Counted from the first letter of the stretch, positions 7,487 through 16,173 are shown. The stretch: 49,066 nucleotides of DNA from JAVKFY01 sp040223615 (GCA_040223615.1 JAVKFY010000032.1:1-49066), one strand, 5' to 3'. The notes: generated by a model from the sequence alone, not told the origin. Translations and numbers: made by a program.

Positions 7487-9011
7487 TGTCGCCGATCCTG
7501 ATGACATCGGGATTTGCCGCAGTGTATTCCTCGGCGTATGCGAGCTCGCCGATGCTCTCGGCATGGATCGTGTATAACGGCTCGCCGACCGCGACCGTGT
7601 CGCTCAACCGGACGTGCAGCTCCATGCCGGCTGTCTTGTCCTCCGGCGCACCAGCCAGCTTGGCGATCTTGGCGATGCGCCGGTTGTCGATCGCCATGAC
7701 GGCGCCGGATTGGCGCGCCAGCACCGGCTTCGTCTGCGGCGCGACGGGCGGTTTGCGCATGCCGCCCTGAGCTTCGCAGATCGCCTGGAACTTACGCCAT
7801 GCGCGGCCGTCGGCCAGCACAGAGCGCGCAAGCGCTACACCTTCGCCAGCATCGGTACGGTCGACCAATTCCAGTAGCGCGCCCGCCAGCTCCAGGGCAC
7901 GCTGACGCAAGTCGTCAGGCGCGTCGCCATCGTTGCGCAGTACCCGCAGCACGTCGTGCGCCTCGAGCGCTGGTCCGATGCATCGCCCCACCGGCTGTCG
8001 GCCGTCGCCAGTGATGATGCGGCACTGCAGTCCGAAGACGCCGGCAACCTCGGTCAGACGTTGGGACAGAGTTGCGGCGGCGGCGCTGCCCCGGACCTTG
8101 GCGGTCGGGCCAACCGGCATGTCGACGACCAAGTGACTCGCGCCAGCCGCGATCTTCTTGGACAGAACTGAAGCGATGAGCTGGCCCTCGCTATCGATAT
8201 CGAGGGCGCGCTCAACCCGGATCAGCATGTCGTCGACCGGACTTAACTGCACGGCGCCACCCCAGACCACGCAGCCGCCTTCGGCTTCGACGACGCGGCG
8301 CATGGCCGCCAGGTCGAGGGTCACCGGTGTCAGGGTTTCCATCGCGTCTGCCGTTCCCGAAGGCGAGGTGATCGCGCGCGACGATGTCTTCGGAATGGTC
8401 ACGCCGCAGGCGGCGACGATGGCGACGACGATCGGCGTGGTCCGGTTGCCCGGCAGTCCGCCAACCGAGTGCTTGTCGGCGACCGGCTGACTTGCCCACC
8501 GTAGGCGATCGCCGACATCGACCATGGCGCCAGTGAGTGCCACGGTCTCGTCGTGGTCGAGTTCCTGTGCCGAGCAAGCGGTAATGAAGGCCGACAGGTC
8601 GATATCTGAATATCGGCCGGCGGCGATGTCGGCCACGATCTCGACCAGGTCTTCGCTGCGGAAGCGCTGTCCGTAGATCTTCCCGCGCACCGGACTCATC
8701 GACCGAACGGGTGCTGGGTGCGATACGACTAGCAGATCGCCCTCCTGCAAACGCAACCGCCGCCAAGCCGATTCCGACAACGCCGCCTCGTTCTCCTGCA
8801 GCAGATCGGAGGTGACCTGGAACAGCGTCGCGATCACCGACCGGTCGCCATGGCTGACACGGACCCGGGCATGCGCCGAGAAACCCTCTGACCGGCAAAC
8901 CGGACAGTCGCGGCGCATCAGGATGATTGCCTCCTGCTGGGTCTCGATACCCAGGCGCCGGGCTCGCAAGCGGTGATGGATTGCATGGTCGGTCGGAAGC
9001 TTCTCGGGCAT
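7464..9011 (-). CDS. Thymidine/AMP phosphorylase family protein (type 2, archaeal-like)
   Basis: A 515-residue protein of the nucleoside/nucleotide phosphorylase family. An extra N-terminal domain (residues about 1-100) starts RLRARRLGIETQQEAIIL, as in archaeal AMP phosphorylases, and carries a CPVC pair. The active-site blocks DKHSVGGLPGNRTT (179-192) and SSRAITSPSGTAD (210-222) closely match the AMP phosphorylase type. Such enzymes cleave NMPs with phosphate to base + ribose 1,5-bisphosphate; the bacterial members are annotated only as putative thymidine phosphorylases. It sits between a beta-CASP nuclease gene (17 bp gap) and the PRPP-synthetase-like gene, which fits nucleotide salvage. 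The preference for nucleotide over nucleoside is inference. Confidence 0.85.
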   Translation of the reverse strand: MPEKLPTDHAIHHRLRARRLGIETQQEAIILMRRDCPVCRSEGFSAHARVRVSHGDRSVIATLFQVTSDLLQENEAALSESAWRRLRLQEGDLLVVSHPAPVRSMSPVRGKIYGQRFRSEDLVEIVADIAAGRYSDIDLSAFITACSAQELDHDETVALTGAMVDVGDRLRWASQPVADKHSVGGLPGNRTTPIVVAIVAACGVTIPKTSSRAITSPSGTADAMETLTPVTLDLAAMRRVVEAEGGCVVWGGAVQLSPVDDMLIRVERALDIDSEGQLIASVLSKKIAAGASHLVVDMPVGPTAKVRGSAAAATLSQRLTEVAGVFGLQCRIITGDGRQPVGRCIGPALEAHDVLRVLRNDGDAPDDLRQRALELAGALLELVDRTDAGEGVALARSVLADGRAWRKFQAICEAQGGMRKPPVAPQTKPVLARQSGAVMAIDNRRIAKIAKLAGAPEDKTAGMELHVRLSDTVAVGEPLYTIHAESIGELAYAEEYTAANPDVIRIGDNGQHAAG

Positions 9012-9028
9012 TGTCGTCGCTCCCGCAG

Positions 9029-10387
9029 CTAGCCCAGGCTCACAGAGTCCCGGTAGTCAGGCACGACGCAGGACCAGCCCAGTTCTTCCTCGATGCGTTG
9101 CCGCAACGCGTCGGCGGCGACGGGCTCGCCGTGCGTTACAAAGGTGGTCACCGGTGGGCGATGGAAGCTGCGCAACCAGTCCAGGATCTCGTCCGCGTCC
9201 GCATGTGCCGACAGAGTTGCCAAGCTGCAGACCTCGGCCTGAACCGGGATGCGGGCACCGTGCACCTTGACGCTCTCAGCCCCTGCAAGCAAAGCCGCTC
9301 CGCGCGTGCCGCCGGCCTGGTAGCCAGTGATGAGAATGGTGTTGCGTCGATCCGGCGCCAGGCGCTTCAGATGGTGCAGAACCCGTCCGCCCGTCAGCAT
9401 GCCACTGGCGCTGATGATGATGCTCGGCACGTGGTTGATGTTGAGTGACTTCGATTCATCGGCGCTCCGCAGATACTTGGCGACACTGCAGGCCCGCCGG
9501 CACTGCTGCTCGTTGAGCCGATGGTCGTCATGGTGACGGCAGTAGAGCTCGCTGGCGTCGATCGCCATCGGACTATCCAGGAACACTGGCAGATCCGGAA
9601 TCCGCTGCGCCGACTTCAGTTCCCGGATCAGGTAGAGGAGGCTCTGGGCGCGTCCGACGGCAAAGGCCGGGACGAGCAGCGTACCGCCGCGCGCGGCCGT
9701 ACGCTGGATGATGCCGGCCAGGGCATCTTGCGGATCTGCGCGATCGTGTCGGCGGTCGCCGTAGGTCGACTCGACGATCAGGTAGTCCGCTGAGGTGATG
9801 TTGGCCGGCGCCATCATTACCGGGTCGTTGGGGCGCCCGAGATCGCCGCTAAAGATCAGGGTTCGCTTGCCGACACGAAGCTCGACGATCGAGGCACCGA
9901 GGATATGGCCGGCCCTATGCAGTCGCGCGACCGTGTCATCGCCCAGGCGCCGGTCGCGACCGAAGCCGAGCGGCGCGAACCGGTCGAGACTTCGGTCCGC
10001 GTCCTCACGGGTGTAGAGCGGCAGTGCCGGATGGTGCTTGGAGAAGCCGTGACGGTTGGCGAACTCGGCGTCCTGCTCCTGCAGGTGGCCACTATCGGGC
10101 AACAGCACGCCACAAAGGTCGGCGGTCGCCTTCGAGCAATGCACACGCCCCTCGTACCCGTCGCGCACCATGAGCGGCAGATAGCCAGAATGGTCGAGGT
10201 GAGCGTGCGTCAGCACCACCTCGTCGATGTCGTCGGGCAGCACCGGCAGTGGCGACCAGTTACGCAGTCGCAGGTTCTTGAACCCTTGGAATAGACCACA
10301 GTCGACGAGGATGCGCCGCTCACCGGTCTCGACCAGATACTTCGAACCGGTGACCGTACCGACGCCCCCAAGGAAGCTCAATTCCAC
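9029..10387 (-). CDS. Beta-CASP metallo-beta-lactamase fold ribonuclease
   Basis: A 452-residue protein of the YSH1/RNase J-like CPSF73 superfamily. It has the metal motif THAHLDHSGYLP (His61, His63, Asp65, His66), FSGDLG, VESTYGDR, ASGMLTGGRVLHHL and the C-terminal THGEP. These are the MBL and beta-CASP hallmarks of RNA-processing or RNA-degrading enzymes with two zinc ions. It is the first gene of the operon that leads into the phosphorylase, PRPP-synthetase-like and exporter genes, suggesting that RNA breakdown feeds nucleotide recycling. ATG 10387 (MELSFLGG) gives the usual family N-terminus. Confidence 0.88.
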   Translation of the reverse strand: MELSFLGGVGTVTGSKYLVETGERRILVDCGLFQGFKNLRLRNWSPLPVLPDDIDEVVLTHAHLDHSGYLPLMVRDGYEGRVHCSKATADLCGVLLPDSGHLQEQDAEFANRHGFSKHHPALPLYTREDADRSLDRFAPLGFGRDRRLGDDTVARLHRAGHILGASIVELRVGKRTLIFSGDLGRPNDPVMMAPANITSADYLIVESTYGDRRHDRADPQDALAGIIQRTAARGGTLLVPAFAVGRAQSLLYLIRELKSAQRIPDLPVFLDSPMAIDASELYCRHHDDHRLNEQQCRRACSVAKYLRSADESKSLNINHVPSIIISASGMLTGGRVLHHLKRLAPDRRNTILITGYQAGGTRGAALLAGAESVKVHGARIPVQAEVCSLATLSAHADADEILDWLRSFHRPPVTTFVTHGEPVAADALRQRIEEELGWSCVVPDYRDSVSLG

Positions 10388-10454
10388 CCGCCTGTCCTTC
10401 CGTGTTCACGTGGCCGTGTAGGTCGTCGCCGCATCAAGTGCATTGCTGAAGCCG

Positions 10455-11765
10455 TCATGACATGCTTGGCGCTGGTCGACGCGCCGCGAGATACCAACGC
10501 TCGAACCCAAATACGGCTACAATGCCGGCAATGCCGATCACAATAATCAGGGGGTCGACCGAACCCTTGATCACGATGAACCCGCCAAGTGCCAAGACGT
10601 CCAGGACGATGGCCGTGACGAGCACACCGAGACTGGCACCAACTTCGCGGCGCAGAAAGCGCAAGACGCCCCAGTGCACAGCGATGTCCATTACGAGGTA
10701 GAAGATCGCGCCAAGCGACGCGATCCGGCTCAGGTCGAAGAAGGCTGCCAGAATTGACGCCATGACCACTGTATAGACCAGCGTGTGTCGCTGGATGTTA
10801 CCGGGCATTCCGAAGTGACTGTGCGGGATAATCGCCATGTCGGTCAGCATGGCTAGCATGCGCGAGACCGCGAAGACGCTGGCGATCACGCCGGACGCCG
10901 TCGCCACGATGGCGATCGCGATCGTGAACCAGGTTCCGTAGCGCCCCAACGACGGTCGCGCCGCCTCAGCCAGCGAATAGTTCTTGGCCGCTACAATCTG
11001 TGCAGTCGAAAGATTGCTTCCAACCGCGACAGCGACGAGCAGATAGACGATCAGGCATATCACTAAGGAGATGATGATCGCGCGGCCGACATTCTTCTCC
11101 GGCGTCTTCAGCTCCGCGCCGCTGTTGGTGATTGTCGTGAAACCCTTGTAGGCCAGAATGGCCAGCGCCGTCCCGGCGACGAAGCCGAGGGCCGTCGTCT
11201 CGGTCTCCCCTGTATTTCCGGCGAAACTGGAAACAAGACCCGATGCCCACAACGCGGCGATAGCGAACGCGGCAATACCTCCGATTTTCGCCAGAGCCGC
11301 CACCTCGGAAATCGCACCTACAACTCTGTTGCCAGCGACGTTGATTAGAAAAGCACAGACGATCAGCGCGACACCAAGTACCGGCACGAGGATGCTAGTG
11401 TCGGAAACGTCGAACAGTTGTAGCGTGTAGGTTCCGAAAGTGCGAGCAACCAAGCTCTCATTGATCACCATAGAGAACGCCATCAGCAGGGCACAAGCGC
11501 CGGTCATGGTGCTTCGACCATATGCCTTTTGCAGAAACATGGCGATGCCACCCGCCGAGGGGTAGGCATTCGACATCTTCACGTAGCTGTATGCGCTGAA
11601 CCCGCTGATTACCGCAGCCAGAAGGAATGCAAGCGGGAAGAACGGTCCAGAAAACTCGGCGACCTGACCCGTGAGGGCGAAAATACCGGCGCCGATCATG
11701 ACGCCTGTCCCCATGGCGACTGCGCTCGTCAGAGAAATCGACCCCTTTTTGTACTGATGTTTCAT
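10455..11765 (-). CDS. APC-family amino acid/polyamine permease
   Basis: A 436-residue membrane protein with about 12 hydrophobic helices. The N-terminal APC signature (VAMGTGVMIGAGIFALTGQV) sits in the first TM helix, and the helix-6 segment AYKGFTTITNSGAELKTPEKNVGRAI is typical of the superfamily. It is likely a proton-coupled importer or exchanger of an amino acid or amine; the substrate is not predictable. It lies 8 bp after the K+ channel-like gene and 67 bp before the RNase gene. The gene is richer in A+T than its neighbours. Confidence 0.87.
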   Translation of the reverse strand: MKHQYKKGSISLTSAVAMGTGVMIGAGIFALTGQVAEFSGPFFPLAFLLAAVISGFSAYSYVKMSNAYPSAGGIAMFLQKAYGRSTMTGACALLMAFSMVINESLVARTFGTYTLQLFDVSDTSILVPVLGVALIVCAFLINVAGNRVVGAISEVAALAKIGGIAAFAIAALWASGLVSSFAGNTGETETTALGFVAGTALAILAYKGFTTITNSGAELKTPEKNVGRAIIISLVICLIVYLLVAVAVGSNLSTAQIVAAKNYSLAEAARPSLGRYGTWFTIAIAIVATASGVIASVFAVSRMLAMLTDMAIIPHSHFGMPGNIQRHTLVYTVVMASILAAFFDLSRIASLGAIFYLVMDIAVHWGVLRFLRREVGASLGVLVTAIVLDVLALGGFIVIKGSVDPLIIVIGIAGIVAVFGFERWYLAARRPAPSMS

Positions 11766-11773
11766 TCTCTAAT

Positions 11774-12247
11774 TCACCTACCGTATTCTCGATCTGCAAG
11801 TTTCTCGGAAGGACCGCGGGTGAACGAAAGTTCCCGTCGGGAAAGGCTGAAGACGGCAGCCGCCGAAGAGCCAATCAACAGGAAACCGTTTAGCGCCGCA
11901 ACACCAGTAACGAACCTCAAATGCCCTGTCGGGAAAATATCACCTATACCCAACGTAGTCATGGTTACGATGGCAAAATAGAAATAGTCCATAGCGAGCA
12001 TGATAGGTGCGTGTGAAAATGATCCGATCTCTAGGATCTCACTGCCAATCCAGAATCCTATCGCGTAGATAAAACCGCAAAGCAAGTGAATTCCTATAAT
12101 GGCGTTCACAGCCACTACCCATCCTAATTCTCGGATCCTTGTAGTATGCAGACATCGCTGCTGTAGTTGCCGCATTGCCTTGAAGTAAAGCCACGTCACG
12201 GTGGCGGACAGCACCATGGAAAGAAAGATTGCCGCCAACATGCTCAT
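11774..12247 (-). CDS. Two-TM potassium channel-like protein with an unusual filter
   Basis: A 157-residue membrane protein: TM helix at about 4-22, another at 43-66, a pore helix with the filter TTLGIGD at 97-103, and a final TM at about 108-135. This is the Ion_trans_2 (KcsA-like) pore layout. The usual Tyr or Phe of TVGYGD is Ile here (residue 101). There is no RCK or cyclic-nucleotide domain. The ATG overlaps the stop of the adenylate cyclase gene by 4 bp, so the two proteins are likely made together. K+ selectivity is unproven because of the altered filter. Confidence 0.8.
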   Translation of the reverse strand: MSMLAAIFLSMVLSATVTWLYFKAMRQLQQRCLHTTRIRELGWVVAVNAIIGIHLLCGFIYAIGFWIGSEILEIGSFSHAPIMLAMDYFYFAIVTMTTLGIGDIFPTGHLRFVTGVAALNGFLLIGSSAAAVFSLSRRELSFTRGPSEKLADREYGR

Positions 12248-13563
12248 GTTGCTGTTGCCTGTTGCTGATGGCGCTCACCGGGCCGAGCTGAGAAGAGCCT
12301 TATACTCGCGCCATGATCGGGGAGCGTTCCCATGTCAAGCAGCTTCCAGTCCACCGGATTCACCGCGCTGCCCGCCGCGCCAAGCAACGCACCGGAGACC
12401 ACGAAGTCAGCGTCCTGCAAGCGGGTAACCCGCTCGATCCGCTCCGTCACGTTTACTGCATCACCAATGACTGTAAACTCAGACTGCGCACCGCTACCCA
12501 GAACCCCGGCGAAAACCTCCCCATAGTGGCCACCGATCCCCGCTTTGATCGGCGCTAAACTCAGCGTTGATCGGCGCTGACTCCAATCGGCAACGGCCTC
12601 AAGAATTCGGTGACCGCACTTGATGGCACGTGCTGCTGCATCCAGCTGCGGGTCGGGTGAGCCGAAAACGATGAGCGCGCCGTCGCCAACGAACTTATCG
12701 ACCGTGCCGCCAAGTTCGAAGACGGGAGCGGTAACGACCTGGCGGAACTCAACCAGGAGATCCACGAGCTGCTCGGTTGAGAGTTCCTGCGCGGTCCGGC
12801 TGAATCCACGCATATCGACGAACAGGATCGCGACAGCGAGTCGCTCGCCATGCCCACTATCCCGACCAGCTGAGGCCACGCGGTCGGCGACGGCAGGTGA
12901 GAAAAAGCGCGACAGATTGGCAACACGAGAGGCCTGATCGATCGCTCTGGTCAGCATGCGACGAGTTTCGCGGCCAAGCGCCCAGAGCGCGAAGGCCGTC
13001 AAGCTGAGTATGGAGAGCGGTAAGACATGCTGTGCGAGGAACGGCTCGTCACGCGTCAACGGCGATAACGTCGAGGAGATTTCACCTGATGACCCAAGGA
13101 AGAGCCGTCCGCCCTCCAGCAACCCAACAAACAAAGCGGCCGCATATAGCACGAGTCCAGCACGAAATCGCAGGGCTGCATGCACAAGCACGAAGTACAG
13201 CAGACCGCTTGCCGGTATCGAATACGCCATCGCATGCGGGAGGTCTAAAACTTGCACTAGAAGGAGAAGATGCGTGGCCACTAGTGCGACATCGATCGTC
13301 ACCCAAAGGTACGAAAACGAAGGATGGTAGAATTGCCTCCACGCAACGAAAAGCGCAGCGATTGTCACCACTCCGTAGGCAGACAGAGAAATTGCAGCAT
13401 GGGTTTCGTGATGATGGTCGATGTCGACATTGGTGAAGACGCCAACCAGCGTCAGTAGCACCAGTACTCTCACAGCTGACGATAGGCGCTCAGCGCGGAT
13501 TTCCGCGCCACGCAACTCTACGATTGCTGCGTTATTGGCCTCTAGGGCTTGACTTTGAGCCAT
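12244..13563 (-). CDS. Membrane-bound class III adenylate cyclase
   Basis: A 439-residue protein with about six N-terminal TM helices (around 31-195) and a C-terminal cyclase catalytic domain. Catalytic residues are visible: metal Asp250 in ILFVDMRGF, Lys290 and metal Asp294 in DKFVGDG, Asp368 in TVIGDAVNVTER (adenine recognition), Asn371 and Arg375 (transition state). All are present, so cAMP production is likely. The membrane half suggests control by a membrane or lipid-soluble signal. It precedes the channel gene with a 4-bp overlap. A cNMP-binding protein is encoded in the hydrogenase operon of this window. Confidence 0.88.
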   Translation of the reverse strand: MAQSQALEANNAAIVELRGAEIRAERLSSAVRVLVLLTLVGVFTNVDIDHHHETHAAISLSAYGVVTIAALFVAWRQFYHPSFSYLWVTIDVALVATHLLLLVQVLDLPHAMAYSIPASGLLYFVLVHAALRFRAGLVLYAAALFVGLLEGGRLFLGSSGEISSTLSPLTRDEPFLAQHVLPLSILSLTAFALWALGRETRRMLTRAIDQASRVANLSRFFSPAVADRVASAGRDSGHGERLAVAILFVDMRGFSRTAQELSTEQLVDLLVEFRQVVTAPVFELGGTVDKFVGDGALIVFGSPDPQLDAAARAIKCGHRILEAVADWSQRRSTLSLAPIKAGIGGHYGEVFAGVLGSGAQSEFTVIGDAVNVTERIERVTRLQDADFVVSGALLGAAGSAVNPVDWKLLDMGTLPDHGASIRLFSARPGERHQQQATAT

Positions 13564-13575
13564 CGCGCTTGCCGT

Positions 13576-14235
13576 TCAACCACCGCCGGCGAGACGTCGC
13601 AGATCGGCGATTTTCGGCAAGAAACGAGGGAACCGCTCCATGTAGTCGCGATATGCATCACCGAATGCATCGATGCTTTCCGATTCTTCATGTAGCGCCA
13701 GCCGATAGTACATCCAGACCAGGACAGGAAACATAGCGAGCGTCAGCAACGTCGGCCATTGAAGGAGAAAACCGAACATGATTGCTATGAAGCCAGCGTA
13801 TTGCGGATGCCGGATGTAGCGATATGGGCCATCCACCGCCATCTGACGTGTCTTTTGCGCCGCATGCAAGACACGCCACCCGGCCGATATCAGGATGAAG
13901 CCACCTCCGATGAAGGCGAAGCTCAATATGTGGAAAGGACCGAAATGTGGGTTCGCTTCCCACCCGAACATCATTTCCAGAAGGTGCCCGGCGTCGTGGG
14001 TGAGCCAGTCGACGCCGGGGAACCGACTCTGCAGCCAGCCAGAGAGTAGATAGATCGTCAGCGGAAACCCGTACATCTCGGTGAAGAGGGCGATAAGGAA
14101 TCCGCTGAAAGCACCGAATGAGCGCCAATCCCGCTTCGTGCTCGGCTTGAAGAAGCTGAAAGCGAAGAGGATGAAGATCGCTGAGTTGACGATGACCAGC
14201 GACCAAAGGCCGTAGGATGATGGCGCGTCGGTCAC
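13576..14235 (-). CDS. Isoprenylcysteine carboxyl methyltransferase-like/PEMT-family membrane protein
   Basis: A 219-residue protein with four or five TM helices. The C-terminal SAM-binding signature of the ICMT/phospholipid methyltransferase family is visible: DGPYRYIRHPQYAGFI followed by HEESESIDAFGDAYRDYMERFPRFLPK. Bacterial members methylate unknown lipid or small substrates. The gene is 15 bp after the DUF2933 gene and 12 bp before the cyclase. The pair DUF2933 + ICMT-like protein often occurs beside copper-resistance genes in Proteobacteria, and that is also the context here. Confidence 0.83.
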   Translation of the reverse strand: MTDAPSSYGLWSLVIVNSAIFILFAFSFFKPSTKRDWRSFGAFSGFLIALFTEMYGFPLTIYLLSGWLQSRFPGVDWLTHDAGHLLEMMFGWEANPHFGPFHILSFAFIGGGFILISAGWRVLHAAQKTRQMAVDGPYRYIRHPQYAGFIAIMFGFLLQWPTLLTLAMFPVLVWMYYRLALHEESESIDAFGDAYRDYMERFPRFLPKIADLRRLAGGG

Positions 14236-14250
14236 GGCATGCCCCCAGGT

Positions 14251-14475
14251 CTATTTGTCTGAATGGCCGCCATGGCCACCATGCATGAAGAGATGCATGA
14301 CGACGCAGGCAACCAGTAAGGCGACCAGAAAGGCGTCACCGGAGAAGATGTGTGCGCGGTGCTCGAAGGCCAAGAGGATGCCAATAACGGCTAGGAAACA
14401 CATCAGAACGTAGCCCACAGGCGATCGCCAAAACGGCGCCTCGGGGGGCCGCCGCTCGTGTTGATTATCGGACAT
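14251..14475 (-). CDS. DUF2933 small membrane protein
   Basis: A 74-residue protein with a polar N-terminus, two hydrophobic segments (about 19-36 and 46-65) and a His-rich tail, HLFMHGGHGGHSDK. The plan matches DUF2933 proteins, which accompany copper/silver resistance loci; their function is unknown. The His-rich end could hold metal. It starts 69 bp after the Rieske gene, on the same strand. Confidence 0.78.
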   Translation of the reverse strand: MSDNQHERRPPEAPFWRSPVGYVLMCFLAVIGILLAFEHRAHIFSGDAFLVALLVACVVMHLFMHGGHGGHSDK

Positions 14476-14544
14476 GTTCTACTCCTAATTCCCGCGTCTG
14501 CATTACACCGGAGGCGGCGCCATCGCTCTTGGATTGCAGCGTCG

Positions 14545-15102
14545 TCACCCGATGCGCACCCGGTTATCCTCGACAAATGCGTAGGGTGGGACGTCAAGGT
14601 TGCGTGGCGCCGGGCCGCGCCGAACACGTCCGGAGATGTCGTAGACCGATCCGTGACAGGGGCAGAACCATCCGCCGTACGGCCCGTTCGGGTCGGCTGG
14701 TTTCTGGCCGAGTGGTACGCAGCCGAGGTGTGTACAGACACCGACCACGATCAGCCATTGCGCGTCCTGAACACGCGAGGCATCGGTTGCTGGATCGAGC
14801 AGGGCGGGCGAGTCGTCGTCGGCTTCCGCTCGCGCAACCGCCTCAGCTGTTCGTCGAACGATGAACACCGGTCGGCCCCGCCACATGACTGTGATCCGTT
14901 GTCCTGGCTGGACGGGCTCCAGGTCGACTTCACTTACCGACAGGGCAAGGACGTCGGCCGAGGGATTCATACTGTCGACGATAGGCCAGGCGAGAGCACC
15001 CGCGCCGACGGCAATCAACCCACCGGCGGCCACATGGATGAAATCGCGACGCGTAGGGAGCGGATGTTCGGGCCGAAGCGTGACGGTCGCTGCCATCTCC
15101 AT
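14545..15102 (-). CDS. Rieske iron-sulfur protein (ubiquinol-cytochrome c reductase type), orphan
   Basis: A 185-residue protein with a Tat-type start (TRRDFIHVAAGG, residues 17-28; hydrophobic to about 40) and the Rieske [2Fe-2S] box CTHLGC (123-128) plus CPCHG (147-151). In the bc1 complex such a protein passes electrons from quinol to cytochrome c1, but no cytochrome b or c1 gene is nearby. Its start overlaps the CBS-BON stop by one base (TGATG), so the two are co-translated. It may serve another electron-transfer partner or be a spare bc1 subunit. Confidence 0.88.
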   Translation of the reverse strand: MEMAATVTLRPEHPLPTRRDFIHVAAGGLIAVGAGALAWPIVDSMNPSADVLALSVSEVDLEPVQPGQRITVMWRGRPVFIVRRTAEAVARAEADDDSPALLDPATDASRVQDAQWLIVVGVCTHLGCVPLGQKPADPNGPYGGWFCPCHGSVYDISGRVRRGPAPRNLDVPPYAFVEDNRVRIG

Positions 15103-15800
15103 CACTCCGCCCACATGGCGGCCCGCACGCTCGGCTTCCAGACCTGGATTTCGGACCGTACTTCCTTGACGCCGGGCGCATTCCGGGCCGCAACCTCTGC
15201 CGCCTGCACTTCGCTGTCGGACTGTACCGCGCCCCAGATATGGACGACACCGCCCGACACGACGATGCTCACCGTCTCGGGTTGCTGCACGGCGTCCGCG
15301 AGCTCGACCACGATCGCCTTCTTGATCGTTTCGTCGTCCGCCGTCGTCTCGGGCGACACCAGGCGCGCGGCAAGGCCTCGCATAAGGTCGGCGCGGCTGA
15401 CGACCCCGGCCAGCTTGCCGTCGCGCAGCACCGGCACGCGCTTGATGTCGTGCTTCGAAAGCGTACTGGCGATCTCCTCCAGCGAGGCGGTTTCCGTCAC
15501 GGTGACGACGTCGCGTGTCATCACGTCGCCGGCCGTGCCGCCATGCGACTTCACGTAGGCGAGCGCCCGGTCCTCCGGCGCGCTGAGCAATGTCAGCCAC
15601 CACGACGGATGCCGCTCGGCTTCCGCCCCGGCCCGGCGGATCAGGTCGCCCTCGCTGACGATACCCACCAGCTTGCCGTCGCCGTCGACGACCGGTGCGC
15701 CGCTGATACGCCGTCGCATGAGCATCGCGGCGACGTCACCGATCGGTGTTTCCGGCTCTACGGTGAGCACGCTGGTGGTCATGATGTCCTTGGCCTGCAT
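15102..15800 (-). CDS. CBS-pair and BON domain protein
   Basis: A 232-residue cytoplasmic protein with two CBS motifs (MQAKDIMTTSVLTVEPETP..., and GDVMTRDVVTVTETASLEE around residues 92-150) and a C-terminal BON domain (IKKAIVVELADAVQ ... VVSGGVVHIWGAVQSDSE). CBS pairs bind adenine nucleotides or other small ligands and act as energy or redox sensors. ATG 15800 was chosen because GGAGG lies 8 bp upstream; the frame is open 59 codons further without family similarity. It is expressed just before the Rieske protein. The closest known parallels are stress/hypoxia-induced CBS proteins, which is an analogy only. Confidence 0.88.
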   Translation of the reverse strand: MQAKDIMTTSVLTVEPETPIGDVAAMLMRRRISGAPVVDGDGKLVGIVSEGDLIRRAGAEAERHPSWWLTLLSAPEDRALAYVKSHGGTAGDVMTRDVVTVTETASLEEIASTLSKHDIKRVPVLRDGKLAGVVSRADLMRGLAARLVSPETTADDETIKKAIVVELADAVQQPETVSIVVSGGVVHIWGAVQSDSEVQAAEVAARNAPGVKEVRSEIQVWKPSVRAAMWAE

Positions 15801-15816
15801 GACATAGTCCTCCAGT

Positions 15817-16173
15817 TCAAACTGAGCGTCCCGGCGTCCCCTCGCCGAGTGTTCGCCGACGTTCCTCGAATTCAGCTTTGTCGATTTCGCCGCGCGCGTA
15901 GCGTTCTTCGAGAATGTCGATCGCAGATCGTTCGGTAGGTCTACTCGCTCCGGAGATGCCGGAAAGCCGCAGGGCAATGACGATCGCGGCGACGAGCAGC
16001 ACGAGGACGATGACGATCATCAGCGGGCCCATGAGCCAGCCACCCGCGCCCGACATCATCCCGTGACCATACCAACGATCATCAGCATCGGCCCATGCCA
16101 GTGTCGGTGCTGCGGAATAGACCGCTGCTACGATTGGGACGCTGATCACTCTAGACATGTCGCTCTGCCTCAT
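15817..16173 (-). CDS. SHOCT-domain membrane protein
   Basis: A 118-residue protein with an N-terminal hydrophobic export segment (to about residue 27), the stretch WYGHGMMSGAGGW, one TM helix (about 48-70) and a C-terminal SHOCT motif (DILEERYARGEIDKAEFEERR). SHOCT proteins are small and of uncertain function, often next to metal-resistance or transport genes. Its ATG overlaps the stop of the copper ATPase gene by 4 bp. A paralogue with the same layout is at 43542-43901. Confidence 0.82.
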   Translation of the reverse strand: MRQSDMSRVISVPIVAAVYSAAPTLAWADADDRWYGHGMMSGAGGWLMGPLMIVIVLVLLVAAIVIALRLSGISGASRPTERSAIDILEERYARGEIDKAEFEERRRTLGEGTPGRSV

